From Spirochaetota bacterium (lineage in GTDB: Bacteria > Spirochaetota > UBA4802 > UBA5550), in contig JALOTL010000015.1 of assembly GCA_025457915.1 (NCBI GenBank), positions 96,483-160,482 of the forward strand: a stretch of DNA of 64,000 nucleotides, read 5' to 3'. The translations under genes were made by a program, and so were the position numbers. This document shows positions 8,672-16,491 of this stretch, piece by piece. A model generated the notes under the pieces. It saw only the letters and a list, made by a program, of their open reading frames with translations, was not told the DNA's origin and made no database searches. Positions within the stretch are counted from its first letter, which is position 1, and the number at the start of each line of letters is the position of its first letter.

Positions 8672-9205
8672 ATGGGAAAACAGGAATTATTAAAACAGTC
8701 CAAGATAAGCATCATTCTCGATTCTTACGACGACATCTTCTCCGACTTCGATCCGAGGTTTTACTCGGAGAGGTCTCTTTCTGACGACTTTTTGAATGAA
8801 ACAAAAAAAGTCTGCAGGGGCAAAAATTTCATCTATTCTTCCCTCCAGCTGATGCTCCCGACTAAAATGAGGGATAAAAAGTACGAAGACATGATAGCCG
8901 ACAGGCTTCACAGGTACTTTGAGAAGCATTATTATTCAACCATGGAGGAAATAAAAGCGCAGAGGAAACGGGGCGCCGTATTCATGGCCTGCGGCGTCAT
9001 TTTGATGTCTTTAGCCACCTACCTGTCTCTCGAGGGCGGAAAATCCTTCATCATGAACTTTTTAAGGGTCCTTGTCGAACCGGGCGGATGGTTTTGCCTG
9101 TGGAACGGCTTCGACCAGATAATATTCGCGCCGAATCAGAAAAAAACGGACCTGTCCTTTTTCGATACCATGTCAAAAATTGACATAAATTTCATCCCCT
9201 TTTAA
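8672..9205 (+). CDS. Conserved-looking protein with two membrane segments
   Basis: 177 residues, not recognised. The first 105 residues are charged and soluble, with FDPRFYSERSLSDDF and a tyrosine-rich HRYFEKHYYSTMEEIKAQR stretch. A hydrophobic hairpin follows at about 106-155 (GAVFMACGVILMSLATYLS and FLRVLVEPGGWFCLWNGFD), and a short polar tail ends in NFIPF. This suggests a cytoplasmic N-terminal domain anchored by a C-terminal hairpin. It has its own promoter and is followed at once by a dispersed repeat. Confidence 0.6.
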   Translation: MGKQELLKQSKISIILDSYDDIFSDFDPRFYSERSLSDDFLNETKKVCRGKNFIYSSLQLMLPTKMRDKKYEDMIADRLHRYFEKHYYSTMEEIKAQRKRGAVFMACGVILMSLATYLSLEGGKSFIMNFLRVLVEPGGWFCLWNGFDQIIFAPNQKKTDLSFFDTMSKIDINFIPF

Positions 9206-9206
9206 T

Positions 9207-9270
9207 ATAAGGGAACCTCTGATAATCAAATCAGGATGTTCCCCTGTAGGCAAATTTGGGCGGTCACAAA
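9207..9270. repeat. Dispersed intergenic repeat, copy A
   Basis: Begins ATAAGGGAACCTCTGATAAT and ends GGGCGGTCACAAA. It matches copy B at 19733-19809 with a few substitutions and one 13-base length difference. It lies immediately after the stop of the two-segment membrane protein gene. It has no coding capacity; it may be an insertion-sequence end or a small mobile repeat. Confidence 0.6.
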
Positions 9271-9294
9271 GGATGCCCCTGACAGCAGGCCCGT

Positions 9295-10341
9295 TTACAG
9301 GAATTTCTTCTCGAAATCAAGCCTTCCATAAATCTTATCGTCTATCCTTTTAGCCCCGGGCTGCGCCTGGTTATTGTATTTCCTTGAAAAACCCGCTAAA
9401 ATAAAAAATCCCCATCTGTCGCACTGGTCCCTGAATAGTCTCAGCCTGAAATGGCTTTCAATCTGCGTCCTGTATCTGGTATAGTTATCGAAGACGGGAA
9501 CGTAAAAAAAGGAGGCTTTCATCTCGATCAGGTCCTCCCAGGGAGTTATAATTATCCTGCCCCTGTATGAGGCCCTCCACTGGCTCTTTGGAGATCCCTC
9601 CTTGTGCTTTTTGTAATAATCCGCGATATCATAAATCGTCAGATTCTGGACCTTCGAGAAATCCGTTGATTTGTATTTATACCTGACAAACTGCTCGTAT
9701 TGATACAGGGGGGCGGCGCTGGCGTCGGTCTGGAGGTACCTGTTGCGAATTAAAACTAATTTTGCGCCGAATCCGGTATTGGTGCGCAATTTAATCTTCT
9801 GCCTGAGGTCGTCGTAAAACTCAGAAAACACGAAAAGCTCGATCCTTTGGGAAACGAACCTGTCCAGTCTTATAATTTCTTCCCCGTTGTTTTCATTCTG
9901 TTTCCTGTTGAATTCTCCGTAAAATCTCTTGCAGGAGGTTAAAATCTCCGTGATTCCATCGTTATAATTAATGGATATAAGACCGTTCGTGCTGAAGGTA
10001 TTGGTATTGCCGATTTTTTTTTCAAAAAAACCGCCCGCGGTTAACCTGCACCTGTCCTTCGTCCTCTCTTTAAGATCGTCTGTTGATATGACATCGTAGA
10101 AAAATCCCGGCTTTTCCTCTCCAGTGTTCTTTTCAATTTTATTTTTTTCCTGTTCGCCGGCTTTTTTTCCGTTTTCCACCCGGGGTTTTTCCGTCACAAC
10201 GGCTTTTTCATCCGTCTGTGACAGCAATTCACTGGAATTGAGGAGTAGAATTATTGAAAAGGATGCCTGTAAAATGGTATTCAGGACTGAAAAGCGCCCG
10301 GATTTTATTCTTTTTATTCTCTGGTGGCTTAAAGGATACAT
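9295..10341 (-). CDS. Outer-membrane protein, DUF481-like
   Basis: 348 residues. A hydrophobic stretch (residues 21-40, ending LLSQTDE) looks like a signal peptide with an extended basic N-region. A low-complexity Lys/Glu linker runs to about residue 75. The remainder has alternating aromatic/polar strands and closes in a strand ending with Phe-Leu, typical of beta-barrels. The run RFVSQRIELFVFSEFYDDL and the following strand resemble salt-induced outer-membrane proteins (DUF481, YdiY-like). The function is not known. It is a single gene, transcribed toward the dispersed repeat. Confidence 0.55.
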   Translation of the reverse strand: MYPLSHQRIKRIKSGRFSVLNTILQASFSIILLLNSSELLSQTDEKAVVTEKPRVENGKKAGEQEKNKIEKNTGEEKPGFFYDVISTDDLKERTKDRCRLTAGGFFEKKIGNTNTFSTNGLISINYNDGITEILTSCKRFYGEFNRKQNENNGEEIIRLDRFVSQRIELFVFSEFYDDLRQKIKLRTNTGFGAKLVLIRNRYLQTDASAAPLYQYEQFVRYKYKSTDFSKVQNLTIYDIADYYKKHKEGSPKSQWRASYRGRIIITPWEDLIEMKASFFYVPVFDNYTRYRTQIESHFRLRLFRDQCDRWGFFILAGFSRKYNNQAQPGAKRIDDKIYGRLDFEKKFL

Positions 10342-10426
10342 AAATTTGAATTAATGCTGAAAGAATCACGGATTATTTTATGAGACATGATTAAACCGGC
10401 ATGGAAATTCACTGATATTTATTAAA

Positions 10427-10456
10427 AATAAAGGCGGGTTATTCCCCGCCTTTATT
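10427..10456 (-). terminator. Intrinsic terminator after the Lys/Thr-rich peptide gene
   Basis: A perfect 12-bp stem AATAAAGGCGGG / CCCGCCTTTATT with a six-base loop. Read on the minus strand it is followed by a T-rich tract, 20 bp past the stop of the small gene. Confidence 0.85.
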
Positions 10457-10475
10457 TCAGAAGCTAGCCGATATG

Positions 10476-10568
10476 CTATTTCTTTTTCGTTGTCTTCTTC
10501 GTGGTTTTTGCACCAGCTTTTTTGGTCGTCTTTTTGGTGGTGGATTTTTTTGTGACGGCTTTTGGCAT
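10476..10568 (-). CDS. 30-residue Lys/Thr-rich basic peptide (histone H1-like tail)
   Basis: A gene of only 31 codons: starts MPKAVTKKSTTKKTT and ends KTTKKTTKKK. Apart from the first five residues and one AGA it is made solely of Lys, Thr and Ser. It has a good ribosome-binding site (AGGAGT, 9 bases before ATG) and a strong terminator right after its stop, so it looks like a true one-gene unit and not chance low-complexity DNA. The composition matches C-terminal tails of bacterial histone H1-like proteins and suggests binding of nucleic acid, but this peptide has no folded domain. Lysine is nearly always AAA or AAG alternating with ACC/ACG/ACA, so the DNA is not a simple repeat. Confidence 0.75.
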   Translation of the reverse strand: MPKAVTKKSTTKKTTKKAGAKTTKKTTKKK

Positions 10569-11100
10569 TGTAGTTACTCCTGATTTTTTTTATTTTTATC
10601 AGCCTGGTTTTTTTTTCGATCAAAAATAAAATTTTTTCAAGAAAAAAATGGTTTGAAGGAAAAAAATTTAATTTTTTATTTTTAAAAATGATCCGGTAAA
10701 AAAATTCAACATCATCCGTTGACGGTTTCAATGTTGAATGATATTCGTATTTCATTTTACGACAGGACGAATGAAAAAAATTCCGTGGTAAATCTTCCGT
10801 GTGCGTGAAACTCTCATGCTTGATTTATCAGGCCCGCAGAGCCGATCTTCGGTCTATAAAAAAATATTTGCGTGAAATTTTCCGTGAAGGACATTAAAAG
10901 ATTTCCATTTGATACAATATTCAACAAATTTTTTTATTTTACCCCGCCAGACCTCCCTATGGCCGGTTTTCGCGGTTTTTTATTCAATATTGAGTTAAAG
11001 AAATGATTTTTCTGCGGATTTCATGCCTCGCCATATCCATGATTTTTCTTCAAATCGTATATTGAAATTATTTTTGAGGCAATCTCGCGTTAAGCGGTCA
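10569..11100. other. AT-rich non-coding gap, no gene seen
   Basis: No reading frame here looks protein-like. It holds a terminator-like hairpin near its left end (listed separately), several TTCCGTG motifs in both phases, and repeated CAATATT-type sequences. It should contain the promoter of the basic peptide gene and possibly an RNA read on the minus strand. Confidence 0.5.
10697..10739 (-). terminator. Terminator-like hairpin upstream of the basic peptide gene
   Basis: ATTCAACAT / ATGTTGAAT is a perfect 9-bp inverted repeat enclosing a smaller CCGT/ACGG hairpin. On the minus strand it is followed at once by seven T. It could end the hypC message after a 360-base trailer or end a small RNA. 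Confidence 0.5.
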
Positions 11101-11343
11101 TCAAATATTGAGCGGTTTTTCCTTTTCAAGCGTATCCATATATTCCTTCCATGTCTGCTCTATGGCATCGGCCTCCGAATCATCCAGCCTTTCAATGATA
11201 AATCCCGCGTGAACGATCACCCTCTCGTTCAATTTTACCCCGGGCATCAGCGATATGTTTACAAGGGTCTGGACCCCGTTAGCCTCCGCGACTGCCATCG
11301 GGCCGTCTATTTTTACAATTTTCATCGGTATCGCCAGGCACAT
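11101..11343 (-). CDS. hypC: Hydrogenase maturation chaperone HypC
   Basis: 80 residues starting MCLAIPMKI; Cys2 of the MCLAIP motif is the ligand that carries the Fe(CN)2CO unit together with HypD and docks on the hydrogenase large subunit precursor. The usual size and the beta-barrel pattern (VEANGV..LVNISL..PGV.) are intact. It is the last gene of the hypA-D-E-C set and is separated from hypE by 175 bp with a hairpin. A good site AAGGAG lies ahead of the ATG. Confidence 0.95.
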   Translation of the reverse strand: MCLAIPMKIVKIDGPMAVAEANGVQTLVNISLMPGVKLNERVIVHAGFIIERLDDSEADAIEQTWKEYMDTLEKEKPLNI

Positions 11344-11406
11344 CGAATTCTCCTTTTATATAATCTCTTTATATATTTCTTTTATGAGCATTTCATCTAC
11401 GACCGG

Positions 11407-11450
11407 ACGGTATTTTCATGAGAGCGGCCTTCTTCATGGAAAAATACCGT
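11407..11450. other. Long interrupted hairpin between hypE and hypC
   Basis: ACGGTATTTT pairs with AAAATACCGT and, further in, CATGA pairs with TCATG, with a two-base bulge. No T-run follows on the minus strand. It may set the relative amounts of hypE and hypC RNA. Confidence 0.5.
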
Positions 11451-11518
11451 GAATTATATGACAATATAATTACAAAACATTAAATTGCAAATTCATATAT
11501 CACTACAAAGGCGAAAAA

Positions 11519-12523
11519 TCAGCAAATCCTCGGCAGCTGCTCTTCAATAAGCAACGGGAGAAGCCTTTTACCGCCTATTTCAGTCTCTATATAAGCCTTG
11601 CCGGGAAATTCCTCGTCGATTTCGCCTATGATCGCCGATTCCAGGCCATTATCATCGCGTTTCATGACATCGAGGATTCTTTCAGCTGCATCCTTTGAGG
11701 CTATAATGACAACCTTGCCCTCGTTGGCAACGTATAAAGGGTCGATTCCCAGCATGCCGCAAACGCCCTTCACCTCGTTTCTTACCGGGATATTCTCCTC
11801 GAAAAGCCTTGCCCCGAAGCTCCTGCCCTTCGTTATCTCGTTCAATACCGAGGCCACTCCGCCCCTGGTAGGGTCGCGCATGAACTTGATCGCGCCGGGA
11901 AATGAGTCCGTAACCTTCTTTATGAGATGGTTGAGGTGCGCGCAGTCGGATTTAAGGGCCCCGGAACTTGCAAGCCTGTTCCTCTCGGACATCACAGCCA
12001 TCCCGTGGTCGCCTATGGTGCCGTTGATCAGTATCCTGTCCCCGGGAACGATATCCCTTCTTTCAGGATCCCTTTCAAAAACGCCTATACCGGAGGTATT
12101 TATATATATTTTATCGCCCCTGCCGTGAGGAACTACCTTCGTATCGCCTGTCACGATGCTGACGCCGGCTGAATCCGCCTCGGATTTCATCGAGAGGAGT
12201 ATCTTTTCCAAGTCGCCAGTATCAAAACCCTCCTCGAGGACCAGCGCGCAGGAAATATATACAGGCGCCGCTCCCATGACCGCCAGGTCGTTAACCGTGC
12301 CGTTTACCGCGAGCCTGCCGATGTCTCCCCCGGGAAAAAAAATCGGCGTGACGGTGAATGTGTCAGTCGTAAAGGCTATCCTCCCATGCGGGAGCTTCAG
12401 GACCGCGGAATCGTCAATCTGAACCGATGAACCCCCGAATATTCTCCTGATGGTGTTCTCTATAAGGTCGTTCATCATCTTGCCGCCGCTGCCATGGCCG
12501 GGCAGAATTTTCTTATTCATCAT
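11519..12523 (-). CDS. hypE: Hydrogenase maturation protein HypE
   Basis: 334 residues; ATP-dependent dehydration of the C-terminal thiocarboxamide to thiocyanate, which supplies the cyanide ligands of the NiFe site. Seen: the PurM/AIRS-like start with GHGSGGKMMNDLI, IDDSAV, FTTDTFTVTP, and the essential C-terminal PRIC whose Cys is carbamoylated by HypF. The start is the ATG that overlaps the hypD stop as ATGA, showing translational coupling; the longer upstream frame runs antisense-like through hypD and is not used. Confidence 0.96.
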   Translation of the reverse strand: MMNKKILPGHGSGGKMMNDLIENTIRRIFGGSSVQIDDSAVLKLPHGRIAFTTDTFTVTPIFFPGGDIGRLAVNGTVNDLAVMGAAPVYISCALVLEEGFDTGDLEKILLSMKSEADSAGVSIVTGDTKVVPHGRGDKIYINTSGIGVFERDPERRDIVPGDRILINGTIGDHGMAVMSERNRLASSGALKSDCAHLNHLIKKVTDSFPGAIKFMRDPTRGGVASVLNEITKGRSFGARLFEENIPVRNEVKGVCGMLGIDPLYVANEGKVVIIASKDAAERILDVMKRDDNGLESAIIGEIDEEFPGKAYIETEIGGKRLLPLLIEEQLPRIC

Positions 12524-13587
12524 TTTCTCCCGTATTTGTAATAAGCGGAGCACGGCCCTTCGGATGAGACCATACAGGCCCCGACGGGCCTTTCCGGTGT
12601 GCAGGCTTTGCCGAAAAGCGGGCAGTCGTAGGGTATGATAAGGCCCCGGAGAAGCTCTCCGCACCTGCAGCCTGGGTGCTCCCTGGGTTCCGGGGGCGTC
12701 ACGGGGAACTTCTTCCCTGCATCAAAAGCCGCGTACTTTTCCCTGACCGCGAGCCCGCTGCCCGGGATCATGCCTATTCCCCTCCATTCGGCGTCGCAGG
12801 GCTCGAAAACCGTGAACATTACATCCATCGCGTGCCTGTTTCCTTCGCTCCTCACCACCCGCGAATATTCGTTTTTAAGCTCGCATTTCCCCCCGGAAAT
12901 CAATTCCAAGAGCGCGAGCACCCCGATTATCAGGTCGTGCGTCTCGAATCCGGCAACGACACAGGGCTTGCCGTAATCCGACGCGATGAACTGCCACGCG
13001 GAGGAACCTATTACCGCGCTGACATGCCCGGGCAGGATGAATCCTTCTATCGCGGTCTCGCCGGAATCCAGCAGCGCCTTAACCGCGGGCACCGTGAGCT
13101 TGTTACCCGAAAGAATCGAAAAATTGCGGATGCCTCTTTTATCCGCCTCGATAAGCGTGGCCGCCTCGGCAGGCGCGGTGGTCTCGAAACCGACGCTGAT
13201 GAACATGTACTCCCTTCCGGGATCTTCCCCGGCCGCCCTGATCGCGTCCATCGGCGAATAAACGACCATGACATCCATTCCCTCCGCCTTTTCAGCCGAC
13301 AGCGAGCTGTAGGACGAAGGAACCTTCATCATGTCGCCGAACGTGGCAATTACCGGTTTATGGACCCTTCCGATCTCGATTGCCCTGTCCAGGTAATCGT
13401 TCGGGGTGACGCACACGGGGCATCCCGGTCCGTCTATCAGGATGAGTCCGGCTGGAAATATATCCTTGACCCCGCTCCGGAAAAACTCGGTGGTATGGGT
13501 CCCGCAGACCTCCATTATCCTTGTCTCTCCGTCAAGCTTCAGGCTTTTAAGCCTTCCGGCAAGTTTCTTAAGCAGTTCTTTTTCCAT
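12520..13587 (-). CDS. hypD: Hydrogenase maturation protein HypD
   Basis: 355 residues; iron-sulfur scaffold that with HypC assembles the Fe(CN)2CO group. Family motifs are all present: EVCGTHT near residue 27, GPGCPVCVTP near 53, GFETTAP near 153, LPGHVS, and the C-terminal cluster ligands in HPGCRCGE, YDCPLFGKACTPE and GACMVSSEGPC. It overlaps hypE by four bases. The gap to hypA holds a structured element. Confidence 0.96.
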   Translation of the reverse strand: MEKELLKKLAGRLKSLKLDGETRIMEVCGTHTTEFFRSGVKDIFPAGLILIDGPGCPVCVTPNDYLDRAIEIGRVHKPVIATFGDMMKVPSSYSSLSAEKAEGMDVMVVYSPMDAIRAAGEDPGREYMFISVGFETTAPAEAATLIEADKRGIRNFSILSGNKLTVPAVKALLDSGETAIEGFILPGHVSAVIGSSAWQFIASDYGKPCVVAGFETHDLIIGVLALLELISGGKCELKNEYSRVVRSEGNRHAMDVMFTVFEPCDAEWRGIGMIPGSGLAVREKYAAFDAGKKFPVTPPEPREHPGCRCGELLRGLIIPYDCPLFGKACTPERPVGACMVSSEGPCSAYYKYGRK

Positions 13588-13616
13588 AAAAATCCCGTTT
13601 ATTCCGAGCTGGATTG

Positions 13617-13753
13617 AATACCCCGCAGCGTTCGACTGATTTCACGCCTGAGTCTCTGCAGCGAAAAAGTTTTTGCGAAAAACAAAAATACCCGCCGATG
13701 CCGCAGTCGTAGGCCGCTGCCATAGCAGCAACAGCCTGCTGCGGGGTATTTTT
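13617..13753. other. Structured element between hypA and hypD
   Basis: The 12-bp sequence AATACCCCGCAG at the hypD side is repeated inverted as CTGCGGGGTATT at the hypA side. A second arm AAAAATACCCGC (13684) can pair instead with GCGGGGTATTTTT, enclosing a branched core with GCTGC/GCAGC and AGGC/GCCT stems. The two mutually exclusive pairings resemble an attenuator; it could also act as a terminator between the two genes. Confidence 0.5.
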
Positions 13754-14099
13754 ATTCAATCTCTATGCTCGACACGGTCAGCTCCCTTCCCGAAAGGAGT
13801 TCCATGTTCCCCGACTGGCATTTTTCGCAGTAAAACTTCCAGGTATCCCTGTCGAAAACCTGCTCATGACCGCATTCCCTGCATTTCACCCTCGCCTCGA
13901 CCCTTTCAATGTTGAGTTTGGCGCCGTCGGCTACCGTGTCCTTGCTCAGCATATCGAAATAATTCTGGGCCCAGTCCGGTATGACGTCGGAGAGCACACC
14001 TATCCTGAGATTTACCCCGGTTATTCTTTTAGCATTGTTGTTCCTGGCGTATTCAAGTATGATATCCAGTATGCTGCTCATTATGGAAAGTTCGTGCAA
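13752..14099 (-). CDS. hypA: Hydrogenase nickel-insertion protein HypA
   Basis: 115 residues; delivers nickel to the hydrogenase large subunit with HypB. The zinc site CRECGHE...CEKCQSG is intact. The start codon is TTG: it gives MHELSIM, and the N-terminal Met-His-Glu is the known nickel-binding motif, so protein sequence decides the start. hypB and hypF are not in the window, nor are hydrogenase subunits, so maturation genes are split across the genome. Confidence 0.95.
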   Translation of the reverse strand: MHELSIMSSILDIILEYARNNNAKRITGVNLRIGVLSDVIPDWAQNYFDMLSKDTVADGAKLNIERVEARVKCRECGHEQVFDRDTWKFYCEKCQSGNMELLSGRELTVSSIEIE

Positions 14100-14244
14100 G
14101 TTTCGCTACCATTTTCAATTTCTTACATACCAGTCGGCCGTTTTCATATGTCAATAATAATTCGGGGGTTATCGTGGTCGCGCCGGCTTCAGGGAATGAT
14201 TGACTGACTGCTTTACTGGATACGCGGAACGGGACAGGATCCCG

Positions 14245-14871
14245 TCACGGCTCCTCATCCTTGAGCAGGTCAAGGGCGATCCATGTCTTGTCGTTGCGGT
14301 CGTTCTTGAACTTTATCTTGCCCATTTTTGAAAGTCTGTCGATCACGGAGATTATCCCGTCGGTCGACATGGAAAATTTCTTCTCGAACCTGTCTATGAT
14401 ATTGTCAAGGTCAAGGACGCAGTACCTTCCGGACCTGTCCTTCTTCCCGCTGATGAGCATTTCGTTGAGTATCTCGACCATGAACCTATAGCTCCTCTGC
14501 CTGTCCTTGAGCACGGGAATGGCCTCGGTCGTGATCCTCAGTCTGTCGGAAAGGAACTGTATTACGTTCATGGCGAACTGCCTGTTGGTGTATACGCTGT
14601 TTTCAAAATAGTTCCTGTCCATGCGGATCAGCTCGCAGTCCTCGATGGCTATGGCATTGGCGGACCTGGGCATGGCGTTGATTATGGCCATCTCTCCGAT
14701 GAACTGTCCCTCGCCGAGGACCAGGATCTTCTCGTCGGCGTCGCCGATGTCCTTGCTTATCTGCACCCTTCCCCTGTGTATCAGGTAAAGGGAATCGGCC
14801 GGATCCCCCTCCTTGAAGATGTAGTCCCCCTTTTTGATCCTCATCCCGTAATGCTTGAAAAGCTCGCTCAT
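14245..14871 (-). CDS. Cyclic nucleotide-binding domain regulator (Crp-like)
   Basis: 208 residues. Residues 10-110 are a cNMP-binding barrel: KKGDYIFKEGDPADSLYLI, RVQISK, GEGQFIGEMAIINAMPRSANAIA with the phosphate-binding cassette. The C-terminal 80 residues are helical (FEKKFSMSTDGIISVIDRLSKMGKI), arranged like a short winged-helix read-out but without a clear Crp helix-turn-helix. Its cassette has PRSANAIA, close to the PRSA form that binds cAMP. A strong ribosome-binding site GGGAGG precedes ATG. Target genes unknown. Confidence 0.8.
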   Translation of the reverse strand: MSELFKHYGMRIKKGDYIFKEGDPADSLYLIHRGRVQISKDIGDADEKILVLGEGQFIGEMAIINAMPRSANAIAIEDCELIRMDRNYFENSVYTNRQFAMNVIQFLSDRLRITTEAIPVLKDRQRSYRFMVEILNEMLISGKKDRSGRYCVLDLDNIIDRFEKKFSMSTDGIISVIDRLSKMGKIKFKNDRNDKTWIALDLLKDEEP

Positions 14872-14916
14872 GATCCCTCCCAGGTGGTCCTCAGTATTTT
14901 AGATATTACAGAAAAA

Positions 14917-15258
14917 TCAAGCCTTAAAAATAAAATAAACCGCGCCTACAAGGCACAGTCCCGCCCAGAGAAAATTCAACTTCAGGGGCTGGTTCATGTA
15001 AAGAACGGCAAAGGGCGCGAAAACCGACAGCGCGATGACCTCCTGTAAAATCTTGAGCTGGGCGAGATTCATCTCAGTATAGCCTATCCTGTTTGCCGGG
15101 ACCTGGATCAGGTATTCGAAAAGCGCTATCCCCCAGCTTGCGAAGGCGGCGAAATACCATGTCTTCCCCCCGAGGTTCTTCAGGTGGGAATACCAGGCAA
15201 ATGTCATGAAAATGTTCGACGCGATCAGCAGTATTGATGTTTTAAAAATTACCGGCAT
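14917..15258 (-). CDS. DUF486 family membrane protein
   Basis: 113 residues with four hydrophobic segments. SNIFMTFAWYSHLK and AFASWGIALFEYLIQVPANRIGY followed by LKILQEVI.L.VF are hallmark sequences of DUF486, a small DMT-like membrane family of unknown function. The ATG at 15258 follows AGGGG at seven bases; a TTG six bases upstream is less likely. It sits 18 bp after rlmI on the same strand and may be co-transcribed. Confidence 0.88.
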   Translation of the reverse strand: MPVIFKTSILLIASNIFMTFAWYSHLKNLGGKTWYFAAFASWGIALFEYLIQVPANRIGYTEMNLAQLKILQEVIALSVFAPFAVLYMNQPLKLNFLWAGLCLVGAVYFIFKA

Positions 15259-15275
15259 ATGCAAACCCCTGAATT

Positions 15276-16463
15276 TTATTCAACGTAAAGGGCGAGGCCC
15301 TTGAGATATTCACCCTCGGGGTGAAACGCACTCACCGGATGGTCGGAAGACTGGAAAAGCCTTTTTATTATCCTGACGCTCCTTCCCGCCTCAATGGCCG
15401 CGGACATCACGGTTGAATAGAAAAGGTCCCTGTCAATCACCTGCGAACATGAAAAGGTGAAGATGATCCCTCCCCCGGATATTATCTTCATTGCGCGGCC
15501 GTTGACATATTTGTAAGCCATGACCGCCCTGTGTCTCTGGTCATGCCTCTTCGCAAAGGCCGGCGGATCGAGTATGATGAGGTCGTATCCGGCATCGGCC
15601 TCCGAGAGAAACCTCTTGGCGTCGATCACGAACGACCTGTGGCGGCTTCCGTCGAGCCCGTTCAGGGCGATATTTTTTTCCGCGAGCTCGACCGAACGGG
15701 CCGAGCTGTCGACGGAATCGACGGCGGAAGCGCCCGATCCCAGCGCGTAAACCGAAAAAGCGCCGGTATAGCAAAAGGCGTTCAGGACCCTTCTGCCGGC
15801 CGCGAACCCGGATGAGATGAGCCTGTTCTCCCTCTGGTCCAGAAAGAAGCCCGTCTTCTGCCCGCCGGGTATGTCCACCAGGAACCTGAACCCGTTTTCA
15901 GAAAACGATGTCTCGGTCACTTCGCCATAGAGAAGGCCGTCATGCGATTCGGCCCCGGAGTAGGAAGACATCGACTCGGAGCTCTTGTCGTATACGGACC
16001 TTATCCTTCCGGGAAGAAGCTCCGAGATAATCCCGGAGATCAATTCCCTTGTCCTGTGCATCCCGTGCGAATGGGCCTGTATCACAGCCGTGGACCCGTA
16101 CACGTCCACCACCAGTCCGGGCAGTCCGTCGCCCTCCGCGTTTACGAGCCGGAAGGCGTTATCACCGGCGGCTGCCGCGATTCCCAGCCCTTCCCTCATC
16201 CGCAGGGCCGACAGTATCTTCCCCCGCCAGAAATCTCGGTCAGGCATGGCCCTTTCGAAGGACAGGACCTTGGCCGCGATCGATCCTCCCTGGTAGTGGC
16301 CGATGGCGAGAAACTCACCCCCGCTTGAACGGAGCTCCACGACATCGCCCCGGGATATCCCGTCGTCCATTCTTCCGACGGCCCCGGAAAATATCCACGG
16401 GTGGAACCTCCTGCATGGATCCTCCCTCCCGGGTCTCAGAGTTATTATTGGCAGCTCTGTCAT
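15276..16463 (-). CDS. rlmI: Class I rRNA methyltransferase, RlmI-like
   Basis: 395 residues: N-terminal PUA domain (residues 1-75, with HPWIFSGAV), a middle EEHEE domain (IVIQ..), then the Rossmann methyltransferase with GQKTGFFLDQRENR, VLNAFCYTGAFSVYAL, LDPPAFAK and TFSCSQ. This order is that of RlmI, which methylates C5 of cytosine 1962 in 23S rRNA. As in the family, the DPP-FAK motif and the Cys of SCSQ are the likely catalytic elements. Position specificity is taken from the family. Confidence 0.9.
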   Translation of the reverse strand: MTELPIITLRPGREDPCRRFHPWIFSGAVGRMDDGISRGDVVELRSSGGEFLAIGHYQGGSIAAKVLSFERAMPDRDFWRGKILSALRMREGLGIAAAAGDNAFRLVNAEGDGLPGLVVDVYGSTAVIQAHSHGMHRTRELISGIISELLPGRIRSVYDKSSESMSSYSGAESHDGLLYGEVTETSFSENGFRFLVDIPGGQKTGFFLDQRENRLISSGFAAGRRVLNAFCYTGAFSVYALGSGASAVDSVDSSARSVELAEKNIALNGLDGSRHRSFVIDAKRFLSEADAGYDLIILDPPAFAKRHDQRHRAVMAYKYVNGRAMKIISGGGIIFTFSCSQVIDRDLFYSTVMSAAIEAGRSVRIIKRLFQSSDHPVSAFHPEGEYLKGLALYVE

Positions 16464-16491
16464 GGCATGAATCGCGGCTTGATTTGATTGA

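Noticed and set aside
10378..10755. 125-residue minus-strand frame over the basic peptide gene
   Set aside because: Low-complexity Lys/Asn/Phe sequence in AT-rich DNA, runs through two terminator hairpins and another frame of the real small gene.
12676..13617. Long open frame opposite hypD
   Set aside because: Antisense to a fully conserved hypD; rich in Arg/Pro as expected of a shadow frame.
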